Source: Ilyonectria destructans
Lineage: Eukaryota > Ascomycota > Sordariomycetes > Hypocreales > Nectriaceae
Length of the DNA stretch: 64,000 bases
NCBI GenBank assembly: GCA_020740775.1
Contig: JAHEWK010000006.1
Location: 1,116,001-1,180,000, forward strand
Reading direction: 5' to 3'
Shown here piece after piece: positions 10,653 to 22,828 of this stretch (the stretch's first letter is position 1; the number at the start of each line of letters is the position of its first letter). The notes beneath the pieces were generated by a model. The model made no database searches, had not been told where the DNA came from, and saw only the letters and a list, made by a program, of their open reading frames with translations. The translations under genes were made by a program, and so were the position numbers.

Positions 10653-12700
10653 AGATGTGGTCATTTGCCGCCAGTCTCTCTTGGTTCTCAGCGAAACCAT
10701 GATCATTGTTGCCGTCGTGTCTTGTCGGACTCCAGCTCTCAGACGAAAGACGCCATCAGCCTCTACAGCAAGAAGGTCTCTTCGCTTCACTCATGACGTG
10801 ACTGGCAATGATAGGGCCGCCTCGCAACAGGGACAACCACAGATCTGAGTCTCGTCGGAAGGATTACCACGATTTGTTTGGGCGCTCTTCTCAATGTCGG
10901 CGCAAGTTCTTTGCCAGTAAGATATGCCGTTATCCCTTCGAAAGGATACAAAACTGACACTTCTTTCTGGTGATTAGGATGAGATAAAATGTTACGGGAC
11001 GGATAGACGCGAGATTGAAGACGGAAGATGGAATACGGGCCATGGGAGACGGAAATTGGGAGACAAGAACTGGGAGACAGGAAATGGGAGACCAGAGACT
11101 CTGGTTAGACACGTCAACTTCTACGTGTTATCTCTTTTGTAATTTCCAGAATGTCTGTTCGGGTAGATGCTTTTTTTCCTTGTGGATGCATCGGACGGTA
11201 ATTTAGATGCGAGGGCAACCGACTACAGGCACCCACCAGACAGTCTCCTAAATGCCAATAAATGTGATGAGCCCACAATCCTGACTCAACGCCCATGAAT
11301 CATATGTATGGAGGAAGAGTAAATAGAGATACATGAAACCCAGCTTACCAATTCTCTCATGAGCACTAGTTGATGCGTTCGTCATTTCTTTTGTTGCTGT
11401 AGAAGTGTAGGGTAGCCATCACGACATGTCTTGACAGAAAGATCGCTATCGTTCTTGTTCTCAATTGCGAGTTTAGATCCCCTGACTTTATGGTTTTCCG
11501 CAATTACATTTCGATATAATGCTTGATGCTAAGAAACACTTCCTTGGGTTGTGGATGAGAATGTATGAGGTGGCAACTGCCTACCCTCGAAGAGTGACGA
11601 CCGGCTAAGGGCTTGACGGTTCGACTCTTGCGACACAAACTCATCGCCTCGAAACATCTAGGCCGGTCCGTTTAATAATCTCAAAATGGAGATTGTTTTA
11701 TGGTGAAAATGAGGGTGGTGTAAACATTGTGTTCTCGGCTGCCACATTGAACAAGCCCTTTCAAAGAACCCAGGACCTGGAACAGACTCTGCCATAAAAC
11801 ACCAAAAAATGGCTCTGTTCATTGTTCTTACCACAATATCGGTAAGTGAACACACAACCATTTTTTCTGTAGCTCCCTGTAACTGTTATGGATGTCCGTT
11901 GCTGACAGAAGTACCAGTTGGCGACAAATAACGGAAATTATGCTTCAAGTTGATGGCCTCTGTAATTCTTTATCTTGTGAACATCACATATACTATGAGC
12001 AGTTCTATTTAAGCCGGGTAAAAAATACCTTACCCAAGTCTCAGCTAAATCAAGGTACGTGGCCTATACACGCAGGCGAATGGTAAGCTCTTAGGCTCAT
12101 TGTCTACCTGTAATAAAATCGATACAAAAATCATTAGAAGGAATAAGTACGAAGAATTACTCGTTGAATTTCCTTTCCTAAAATACTAGGCTGGTGTATT
12201 GTCTACTTATCCCTTGATTGAGGCTGGACGCGTGTGCAGATAGCAAGGTGCATGTAAGCAGCGAATAGCAATACTCTATATTGCAGAATCACAGTATCAT
12301 TTGAAGACGATTGACTCGTAATCACCACACCGTAGACAAGGTAGTATCAGCCACTTACAGCTCGCGGTTCTCATCACCATGAACTTATCAGCATTATGTA
12401 TTGTGATGTGACGAAGCGAAGTGTAAGCACCAATGCTGTAGCAATATGACCTGTTACTACGGGGAAGACTGCAACTCTCCCAAAGAGTCTTCAAAAGTAC
12501 TCGGCATCAATGCAACGATGAATACGTAATCCGCATACGAGGCATGTCTCTTGTGAGGATGAAATGTGGAACAGAAGTAAGAAGTCCCCCGTATATCACT
12601 CAATCGGCGGTGGGAGGCCTCTGTCTTGGTTCAACCCCAAAGAGTATCAATGTCTCAATACTTCTTATGAATTTCACCTGGCTATTTGATGGAGCGGGTG
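10653..12700. other. AT-rich non-genic stretch
   Basis: No ORF longer than about 70 codons has protein-like composition, and no splice-linked frames could be joined. A 14-bp tandem repeat lies at 11043-11098. The stretch is AT-richer than what follows and may be a degenerated insertion or simply intergenic DNA. Confidence 0.5.
11043..11098. repeat. 14-bp tandem repeat, four copies
   Basis: The unit TGGGAGACnnGAAn is repeated four times at a 14-bp spacing, with the TGGGAGAC core exact in each copy (11043, 11057, 11071, 11085). Confidence 0.85.
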
Positions 12701-15074
12701 CTTATGACCTAATCGGCACTCATTCATCATCATCTACACCGACGCCCCTAACCTGTAGCCATGCCCAATGCCCCGAGACTCCGGACAGGTCTCACGGAGG
12801 AATGCCAACTCCCCGAGCCGTCTTGAACGTGCGATTACCCCGAACACCGCTGAATCACAGACATGTATCACCTGCCGCCAGCCGACAGTCGGCCGATTAA
12901 CCAGTCCCATCGACCGAGAGGCGCGGTTATCTACAGCCCGTATGAAGGGCTGAAACCCGGCCTCAGACACACAGTCCCGGCACACTGGAACAAACGGGCC
13001 GTTTACTACTAAGTACACAGCCCTGTATAGGGCAGGCGGGAATATATCTTACCACTCTTGCATACCCGTACTTCCTACTCGAGACAAAGGTGTTTTTCTG
13101 CCCATTCCTCTGCATACGAATCCCCGGCCGTCCGAGCAGTCCATCGATCGTTGCTTTAGGGCTGCTTAACAATCTTGGACAAATTCTCCTTCGGCTCCCA
13201 GTTGCCGTCCAAAACGCCGAGATGCAGGACCAGTTTAGCTCGCGCGTGGGGGAAAAAAAGTGCGTCTGACTGCAGCGGCCCCTTTGCAAAACAACGCACA
13301 CATGGCGAGTCAAGTCTCTCACGATCGACGCCAGGCGCGGTGATCATGGGCCCCCCCAAAGCATGCCTGAAAAGATGGCGCTCGTGGCCCAGCCCTACCG
13401 GCTACACGGAGCAACACCGTAGGGCATGCGATCCGCGCCGGCCCAACCGGTTAGAGGTGGTCCCGCGTCTCATCTCGTCTTGTTTCGGTGAGGTTTGCGG
13501 CCGAATCCAACATGAGCATCGGGATCCCACCACCGCCATTACGATGCCTCGGCTCACGGCCAACATGACGCAAGGCCGGTCTATCAAAACGTCCCTTGAC
13601 CATCCAGAACCGCATCCTTACCGCCGTTCGACATCCTGAAACCACCCCTGATCGATGACGGCTCCCCACACACGTCTCTCTGCCCCCTCCCCCTCCCCTG
13701 GAGTCGCCCACGATCCACGGGTTGACCACGGCGAGGTTTCCCAGAAGCAGGGGTGGGGTCCGCCTTACAGCCCAGTCAGTCCCAAGGCCAGCCCTGTCAG
13801 GAAGGGCCAACTGAGCGTTGCAATGCCTTGAAGAACCGCCGACGGAGATTATACGGCGGGTACTGGGCATATCAGAGTCTTTGATATACCGCCCATTACT
13901 ACGTAGTTACGTAGCCTCGGAGTCTTGGTGCTTGCTGGCGGGTATCAATCCTATGCTGACGCCATCATCCGCCGAACGCCCATACATTGGGAGTGGATCA
14001 TCGTCTGCAAGATGAATGCCGTGAGGCGAGGGGTGGAACGGCACTTCACCATATCCCGGCCAGGGCAACGGGATCGTCGTCGTCAACGCCGCAGTCTAGC
14101 CGACTGCAGTAGGAGGACGGAAAAATGCTCGACGGAGAGCCAATTCTAAATTCGATCGTGTCCCATATATGAAACGAACGCATTGATATTTCCGGGTGGT
14201 TGATACAAAGCATACTATGTAGAATAGTATTATCGTGTGGCCATGTGGTAACGTACCCCTCAACAGGGAAGTTAGAACTAGACTCCCTGTCAAGGCGGCG
14301 CGGCTCTAGGCGGAGGATTTTCGAGAAGGCTTCCGTGCAGTTGATAGGGATGACACGATGAGCCCTATGACAAATAACTAGTCTTACGAGGAGCGCACGG
14401 GAGGTTTGGTTGTGCGTTGAAAGGCCCCCAAGGACCAACCGTGCTGGCTTGTGTCTAGGGTTCCCCGGGGAGGCCTCTCGGTTGTGGTGCGACCCATCCG
14501 GGCGAGATCAAAAGGACCCAGACCCTCCCTACATAGTCTCCATAGTACAAAATACGGTCACGGCGCACTCCCGCCGCTGTTTGTGTGTACGTTGGCGGCG
14601 TTATCCGCGGAGCCACGATAGCGTCGTGTTTGGTGAACACGGCGCGTGCTGTAATCGAAGCGCCCGGCCAAATTGCCTTGCGGGGATAACACCACTAGGG
14701 CCGATCAAGTTGTCGAAGCTCTCTCTCGCCGGCGAACGGGCCCGGATAGATAGAGGCCGTCGTTGCCATCACGTAACAGGGACCGCTTTACAAAGTTCAG
14801 GTCCCAGTTTGCCCAGCCGGGCTCCATTCTCTCCACAAATGAGGCCTGGCGCCTGGACGAGCCCACTGTTCCGGATATCGCTCCAGAAGGATGAGTGCTT
14901 GATATAGAGACGGAATCCCCAAGGGCTGGTGCGGCGCCGCGCCGGCCCTGCAGATGCAGAGGGAGGCCGTTTCAAGGATGCCAGGGGAACGCTCGATCAA
15001 GGTCCAGGCCTGCGCGAGCCGTGGGATGGCGGCACGGGATGCGTGGGCTGCGTGTCTAGCGACGGAACATGCCA

Positions 15075-15086
15075 TACTACGTAGTA
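15075..15086. promoter_or_regulatory. Perfect 12-bp palindrome TACTACGTAGTA, copy 1
   Basis: A perfect palindrome embedded in the 15-mer CATACTACGTAGTAG. The same 15-mer recurs at 15736, and related TACTACGTAG sites occur at 13897 and 18197. It could be a protein-binding site or a repeat remnant. Confidence 0.45.
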
Positions 15087-15736
15087 GTCGCATCGTCGGC
15101 GACCAACGTAGTCGAGTGGACCAACATTGGAACGAGTTCTCACCGTCGTGCCCTACCCACGTCTCCTCTGACCTCCACCCAACCCAGAGCCAACCCAGCA
15201 GCTCTGGGAGGCCCTTTATCCAGCGCCACGCCGGAGCTTGCTAGCCCGCTCTGGAGCTTTCTGGGTTGCAAGGGGCCTTGTCTTCCGCAGGGCTTCCCAC
15301 CGCGCCAGGTCCACCGCGCTGGACGGATTGTTTCCCAGGGAGAGAGAGTCAGGGACGATACCGCACAGCGGAATTGGGGCTGGTCGTCTTTCATGGATCC
15401 TCATCTCATCATGGCCCTCATCGGCTTGGTTGGGGTTCCGCTTTCGCATGTGATTGTGCCGAATTGACTTGTTGACTGGGGGTATGCTACGTAAACGCGT
15501 CTTTGAATGAATGTCACTGCGAAACCATGGCCCATAGCCAAGAGCCAGTTCCGCATAAGCACCGAGGTGAGCCCCCCGGGGAGACGGCATCTAGGAAATG
15601 CACTTGGCCTGTTCACTTCCAGGGGCAGGAAAAGCCTGGCAGGAGGGAACGCAAAAAGTCCCCATAGCACTGCAGGGACCGTATGTAGAGTGATTGCTGC
15701 GTATTCTAAGCTCTGGTGACCCGTACCGTAGGTACA

Positions 15737-15748
15737 TACTACGTAGTA
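15737..15748. promoter_or_regulatory. Perfect 12-bp palindrome TACTACGTAGTA, copy 2
   Basis: The second exact copy lies 662 bp from the first, in the same orientation, with the identical 5' CA and 3' G flank. Confidence 0.45.
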
Positions 15749-17112
15749 GCAACTCTTTTCGCCCTCCCTGCATGGATTGCGTGGCCAACAAGAAGCCGAG
15801 GCTGCTGCAGCACACCACACCCCTGGTCGAGCGTCCCATCCAGGAAGCCTTCCGGAAAGCTTCTCGAAGAATGCCCAATGTGGGTGGGCGTGGAAGGGAG
15901 TGAAACCCCGGCATCCTTGCACGGCATTGGGTTTTCTGAGTTTCTGCTGGCGGGTTGGCCCTGGGGGCGGCTCGGAGGACCATTTCCAAATAGAAACAGG
16001 TACGCGCATCCCATCTGCTCACAAAGCAGAGCACGGGAATCGTCAATCAACGCGTTGCCATTCCTCCGCCGCTGGGCTCCTTGCTTCCTTGGAACCCTAA
16101 TATTCTAGACGAGGGCATCCGCTTGGACAAACCACCTCGACAGTGACGTCGCACACGCCATCGCCGTGCTGCGGAGGCTTCATCGGCCGACCCTATCGCC
16201 GTCCGCCGACCTATCGCCGTCCACTGGCGGCGTTTCAGATTGGAAGGGGCTTGGGGAGGGAAACGGTGCTGGGCGGCACGGAACAGCGCCTCTCGAGACC
16301 TCAGTGTGCTGCGCGATGACCTAACCGGCAGGATAATGCGGGCAGCCGATCTGAGAAGCCGAAGGTTGTCTATGAGGCAGCCCTACGGCCGCTTGCGCCG
16401 CAATGTATGAGACAATTCGAGGCCGTGTTACGGATACAGCACTTCTCACGTTTATCCGCCACGAGACGGCCGACGCTACGGGCATGCCATGGGGTGATGG
16501 TACCACTTCTGCCCTACAGACACCGATGGATGCAGCAGCGTCGGCCTCTTCACGACTTGCAAGGACCGACCTGACGGCGCGGGGGTGGAGATGCGAGACC
16601 GAGACCTGGCCTTGCCGGGCTTGCTCTGCCTTATTCCCTGGGCCATGCCACGGCGCCGCCCTGCGTTTGCCCTGCGTTTGCCCTGGTCTCGCGGCGTCAA
16701 TCTGCTGTCAATCTGCGACGCCGCCCACGGCCTTGGGGGACATGGGATCGCATCCCTCCCACATGCTCCTCTCGTATGTACGCGCCCAGTAATATATCTC
16801 TGTGCCCCCGAGACACCACCAGAGAGGAGCAAGAGCCCGTTTCGGTAGTCGTGGGACGGGAGCCCTACAGGCCCTAAGCGGCATGGAGATGGGCATTTGG
16901 CTTTTGAGCACTGACGAGGTCCCAATATCTTGCCAGGTCAGGGCTCGGATGAGAGCCGCGGGTGCATCGGCGCCACCCTTGCCGGGACAGGGAACGCCCT
17001 TCCACTTCGCTGCGCCTGGAAATCCCATCTCTTACTCATGAGCGATACGGCTGCTTGGTAGTGTCCACGAATCGTCTAGCCTCATGTACGACGATGTCTC
17101 CGAGAAACACGA

Positions 17113-17142
17113 CCTAACGCCCTAACGCCCTAACGCCCCAAC
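17113..17142. repeat. Telomere-like octamer repeat
   Basis: Three exact copies of CCTAACGC (equivalent to CCCTAACG) followed by a decayed CCCAAC. The unit resembles the fungal telomere repeat CCCTAA with two added bases. Confidence 0.75.
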
Positions 17143-20100
17143 AGAAGATCGCTTCTTGGCCAAGGCCGGCTCAGGACGACGACCTGTCCAACATTGGACA
17201 GCAACACATGCCGGTGAGACATGCTACGTAGGACATTGGCCTCCGCACTGCATCTCGCCAAAGCTGCCCCAGATGGTTGGCTAACTAGCCGTATAATTGC
17301 ACCTGCTAACGTGTGCCTTTTGGGAGGCGAAGGCCGTATCCGCCTCGGTCGTCGTCTGAGGCGGCCCAAGTCGTCGTCGTCAGCCAGCCACCGGCCAGGG
17401 CCTGCCGCTCCGTCTGGTGATGAGTGATGCGATGGATGGGCTCCTGGAGAGATCATGTCCAGCAGATCTCCTCCTCCGATGCAGGATGATCGCGGGCGGG
17501 GCTGACCAAGGCTGACCAAGAGTCCATGAGAACTTGCTCTAAAAGGGGAAACGATTTCAAACGAATTGGCCGCCACCCCTACACGACACACGAGCGCCCT
17601 GGGCTTGGCTTGGCACTGACGACTTACGGGGGTGCTGCTCTCCAGTGCGGAATTAATAACATCCAACCCACCCCACAACGGGCCCCAATGCTAATCCCAA
17701 TGACAGGACGTTGTACGGGGGGCATCTGCAAGCCCGCAGCGGCCAGAGCAGCCACCAGTTTTCAGCTCCTCGCGCCCTTCCGCTGCTGATTGGGCTGCTG
17801 GCCTCTGCCTATCCCGGAGGAGGCAGGCTCGTGTGACGTCCTGGGCGTCTCAGCGAGAGGAAGCACCTCGTCCAAAGAGGGCCCTGGACCGAAACCGAGA
17901 CGGGGGTGTCGAGCTGGAGAGTCGGAGATGAAGCATGTCCGGGGTCTCTTGAGTAGTTTGCCTCAATTGCACGTCTGCCTGCATCTCGCATGTCTGCACC
18001 GCCCCCTCCCCGTATTCCGTACCGGCTCTCTGGGTCACCGTGGTCGGTGGCATCGGAGGGCCGTTCGGTCCGCGGGCTCCGGGGGTGTTACACTTGGGGG
18101 CCGCCCACGGAGCATTTGCCTTCGGAGGATGACAAGGCGACGCGGCCGAGGGGGGGAGGGTGGAGCCGGAGTGAGTTCAAAAACGGGGATCTTGCATACT
18201 ACGTAGCGTCCGCCGTCGACGTAGGGCTGCTCCAACCCATCCCCCAGGGCCTACGAGGGGCCCACGGAACTCCCTCTTGACGGGCGGCGACCTGTTCGTC
18301 AGGCGTGTCCTTTTGCGGTCCCATGAAGCTAGAGACCTAGACCGAGGCATCAACAAATACTCTCCACTTTACCAAGGAAATCCCAAGCTCCTTTTCGTTC
18401 CTTCATCTGCTCTCCACCGGACCCGAGCTGTGGCACACCCCTCCCTTGCCCAAAACCGTGCTAGAGGACAGTCGATAGCGCGCCTCCAAAGAGCTAATCC
18501 GCGCCCACGAATGCTAGCCCTACGGACGTTCAGAGACAAGCCTCCTTTTTGGTTTCCTGACTGGACGCGCGTTCGCCTGGCACCGATCCCTTTGGTTGAC
18601 AGCAAAATCTCGATCCCGCCCCGTCCCGCCGCTCGGTACGTTGGGTGTGGCTTGAGCAAAGTACTCTTTTCGCCAAGGCCACCTTGAATCATGGCGGCTT
18701 GACACGATCATGTATTTGACTCGAGGCGAGAGACTTGGTTGTTCATTAGGGTTTGTAGAGTTCTGCTGGTTTTGCCGTCGCATCTCTCGTCGAGGTTCCT
18801 CGTTGCCACCGGAAGTGTCGGGGCAAATATCGCTGCTCGTGCAGATTGCCCAAACGAGAAACCACCATAGCAGAATAATGATCCTTAGCACCGTTACATG
18901 CTCACCGGAACCACCATAGTAGCAAGGTCGAAGAGCCGATTCTCCACTATTGTTGTAACTGAGCAGACCCCCCAAGCTCTGACGAACTCATAGTTCGCTC
19001 TGTTCTTTCATTTCGAGCCCTACGAGAGCTACTCCAATAACATGGTCCGGTTGTGGCTGTCTGGCGCGGACGAGGCGCTACCAAGACAACAGCGAGTCGC
19101 ATGACCTCGGGCCACGCACTCTGTTCAGAACAAAGAGAAGAGCCCAGTCTCTTCTGGTTTTGCCCACCAAGGCTATTAGGTCGTCCGCTTGTCTCGCGCA
19201 CTCCGTTGGTTACAAGCCATGGCGCGGCCCCGGCAACCTTCCTCCCACATCCCGACCACAATTGCGCGTCGGCTCCCAGCGGTGACGACTCCTCACGACT
19301 TACCGGGACGGAATATCGGGGCCACTGGCTTCTCAAAGGTTGTGTGGCACCATAACCTATGGAGTGACCATTCAGTACGCCTTCTTGGCCGTCGAACCAC
19401 CGCATGCGTGACATATCATTTACAACGCGACATTGGCGGTTACACAAGCCACAATATCTCGATCATCTCCCTAGTCGAGTTGCTGGTCGAGATGGGCCGA
19501 TGGCTTCAGGTAAAGGCGGCTCACCATGTCACTCCCCGGCTACACGTGCCCCTCCTGGGATACCAGGCCAGCCCTGTAAGGTGACTGACTGGCTGACCTT
19601 TGTCGAGCGCACATCCAGTGAGAAACAGCTTCAGTCCCCCCTCTTGGGCCCTCGTGCTTCGTCAATCTGGTGGCTGAGTGTCAGACGAAACGCAGAGATC
19701 AAGCACGTTGCCCGATGCAGCCGTGTGGCATTTCAACCTCGAGCTGAGCCCCAACCTCGAGCTCGTGATTCGGTGCATCTTTGCCTCTTCCAAGGAATGA
19801 GATGCATCACTTCCCGGGGCATTATGCACCAACCAAGATATTTCCGATGACAAAGCGCCGACGGGGCGACGATCTTTGCCGTGTACCAGGTACCCGCGGC
19901 GTTTCGGATGACAACGCGCGACAAGCTTTTTTGTTTCTCCACCAACGTTGCATTGCCACGGGATGACCTCGCAGCCTCAAGTATCTGAATTTTCAGGCCG
20001 CATACCACGTATCCAGGAGAAGACCCGTGTCCAATCCTAGAAATCTGGGCGAGAGGGCTGCAGCCTTGAGAGCCAATACTGGCATGTCATGCAGCGGAAC

Positions 20101-22727
20101 TTGCCGTCATCATGTCTGCCTCCGTTTCAATGCAGCAATTACTCGCTACACAATGCGGGAAGGCGGTAAATGTGAATGGACGGATGTAGTGGCAACCGGC
20201 TGATGAACCAAAGCTCCGGGGCCGACAATCTTCGGCTAGAGTCAGCTTTGTTTTTTTCTCGCAGCCACGAGGATTCCATGGCGGATATCCTAATTGGGGC
20301 TGGCAGCAGGCAATCTGACCTCTCACAGCTGGGGAATGACGGGTACAGCCGACAGCGCCATGCGACGGCATCCTCCGTTGGGCCTCCTCTCTATCGCAGC
20401 TGGGCTTTGTTGTTGCGCAAAGAAGTTCTACCCCAATGGCCCAGGCACTTGTTCTTTAAAAAGTGGCCCACAGTAGTAGCGCTTAGCTGGATGCCGGCTA
20501 TGCAAGAGGAGAGACCGAAGCCGAACCCGAGCTACTGATGTACCGTCAGCACTTAAAACTAGTCGGAAGACCCGGATATCCGGGGATTGATCAGTCAACA
20601 AGTCGAGCATGCAGATGGCCCTGACTAATATTCTCCGAAAGGAACCTCTCGGTTTCGTGGTCTTCGGACATTGAGTCCCTTTGTGTGTAGAGATGGGCCG
20701 AGAGTCAGGGGATCTTGCATCTGTCAACCCCCCTGGCAGGGTCTGTGTGCCATGGGAGATCGACGCAGCACATATTCCTACTGCGCCCCGTTCACCCTTA
20801 TGTTAGCCTCCCGCAAATCTACTACTCCGTAATGAAGGCTGAATCTGAGACGGAAAGCCAGAGGCGGTGGCGATGTTTGTCTGGACGGAGCGAATGGCTG
20901 CCGGGCTGTCACGTCTTTGGATGACTGAATGATGAGTGATACGGTCTCAAAAGAGAGGCGAGACCATTGCGAATGTGCGAGAATAGCAACCCGACTACGT
21001 ACAAGGACGCGTGGGCAAGGACGGTGATGGTCCACCGAGTGGATATCGTGGCGTTCACTACTCCCGCCCACTGAGGACCTCGCACCCCCCTGAAACCCAA
21101 TGGTTTCTTGGTATTCTGCAACGACAAAGGGACATTTGGAAGTTAAGCCAAGGTTCTCACCGAGCGGATTTCCTTCCGTGGCCGGCAGTGGATTGGAACC
21201 CACAGACAAATTTGCCGGCCTCATGCTATGCTGTGTGGGTCATGACCCGTCCTATATTCAACCATCACCCCGTCTCGGAGATGATGATGACGACGAAAAG
21301 GGCTGAGACGAATGCCCAGGGCGGCTGTGAGGTGATCGCCAACTCTGGGACCAGCAAAGGTCAGGGCTAATACGTAGTTAGCAGGAGGTTTGGAGTGTGC
21401 CAAGCAGTGTGGTCCAATAGCGTGACTAGCTCTAATGACGCGCCTTACCCAGTATAGGATATGAGACAGATATGCTCCAACGGTGACATATGTAGAGCGC
21501 CAGTGTCAACCGCCGAATCGAACGAGACGACAGAGGGTCATGAGAGGAGCGGATACCCGTCATTGACCCATGGCAAGGTCGTGATTTGAGCGCAAACTCG
21601 ACTGTCGAACGAGGTTCGAAGGCGAGTCATCAACCGGCATGAAACCTCACCACCCCACCTCCCGTGAGCCACTCATATCTAGGGAGTCGCGCAATCGTCA
21701 TACACATAAGCTCCATAGGGTTGGATGAGGATGATCCCAAGACCCAAGAATCTGTATTGTGGCGGTACAGTTTGACTGGCGTCCGCGCGCCAGTGTCAGT
21801 ACAAACCATGACCAAATTCGCGCCCAGAGTAGGACCCCGGCGCGAAGTCCATACCCGTTTGGAATCCCTAGTTAGCTCCATATTCTGGGGACCGGGCCTA
21901 GTGCGTGGTTGTCTTGCACCAGCCCTACTGCGCTCTTAGCACCTCGCCTGTGGAAATCATGGCGGCGATGGCTGGTGGGTGGTTGACGTCGACGGGAGGG
22001 GCACGGTGGTCACTGGTAACTTGGCGCGGCGGAGCAGTCTCTAGTCCGCTGGTAGTACACGATTGTTAAGCGTCGGTTTGAGGACGGCGGTTGGTTACGG
22101 TGAGCGGAGAGTTGGCATCGGTACCGGGACTATTGCATATGGCCTTGGCATGGCCTGGCCGCAAGGGTGACGAATATGGCGATGGCGATGTTGGCAGTGT
22201 TAGTGAGGCGATGAGGTTGGATTGAGTTTGTTTCCTGCGGTGGAGGTCGCAAGGCAGCTCGTTTGGGTTCAAGGCAATCTCTGGGACACTGGGTTGCAAC
22301 GCTGGGCGCTGGGCTGGCGGCTGGATTGGTTCTCGCTACCCCAATCATGCTTTGCACCGCTGTCTAGCGTCCGTCTTGGCTTGGGGCCCAGCGTGGCGCA
22401 GCACCTGGCCCTTGACGCCTCTCCTCTGCCGGGTCGGACGAGCCAAGTCGCCGAAGGCCCTAAATGGGCATTTCCTGGCACATCCTATCGCTTCAGCTCG
22501 GTCCTGGTTCGTATCTCGGGGCAGTGACACTAATTAAGCTTTGGCCCCCCTCAATCGCTGTGGTGTACTGCCAAGGATCCCAGTTTCAGCGAGGTCGATG
22601 CCCAGGCGAGGGTCCTTTCTGGATTGGGGAGGTGTTGTGGCGGGGCTCGTAAATGCCAAATGTCAAATGCCGGAGTCCCGTCAGGGTTGCAAACTTTGAT
22701 CTCCGCAACGGGTTTTGGGGAGTGGGA

Positions 22728-22748
22728 GGGGGGGGGGGGGGGGGGGGG
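22728..22748. repeat. 21-base G tract
   Basis: An uninterrupted run of 21 G on the plus strand, potentially quadruplex-forming. Length calls in such a tract are prone to sequencing error. Confidence 0.9.
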
Positions 22749-22770
22749 CGACAAGTTCAAACGTCGACGT

Positions 22771-22828
22771 CAACGGCAAAGACAACGGCAAAGACAACGG
22801 CAAAGACAACGGCGAACAACGGCAAACG
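22771..22828. repeat. 12-bp minisatellite
   Basis: The unit CAACGGCAAAGA is repeated exactly three times (22771-22806) and then decays into CAACGGCGAA and CAACGGCAAA copies. Confidence 0.85.

Noticed and set aside
15401..16009. 202-codon minus-strand ORF in the gene desert
   Set aside because: No domain signature, several equally long frames on both strands at the same place, no introns or start context to support it.
21180..21220. tRNA-like 3' half: inverted GGCCGGCA/TGCCGGCC arms around GTGGGTTCCAATCCAC on the minus strand
   Set aside because: The T-stem lacks a base for a five-pair stem, only 25 bases lie between the acceptor-like arms, and no D-arm or anticodon arm can be placed upstream.
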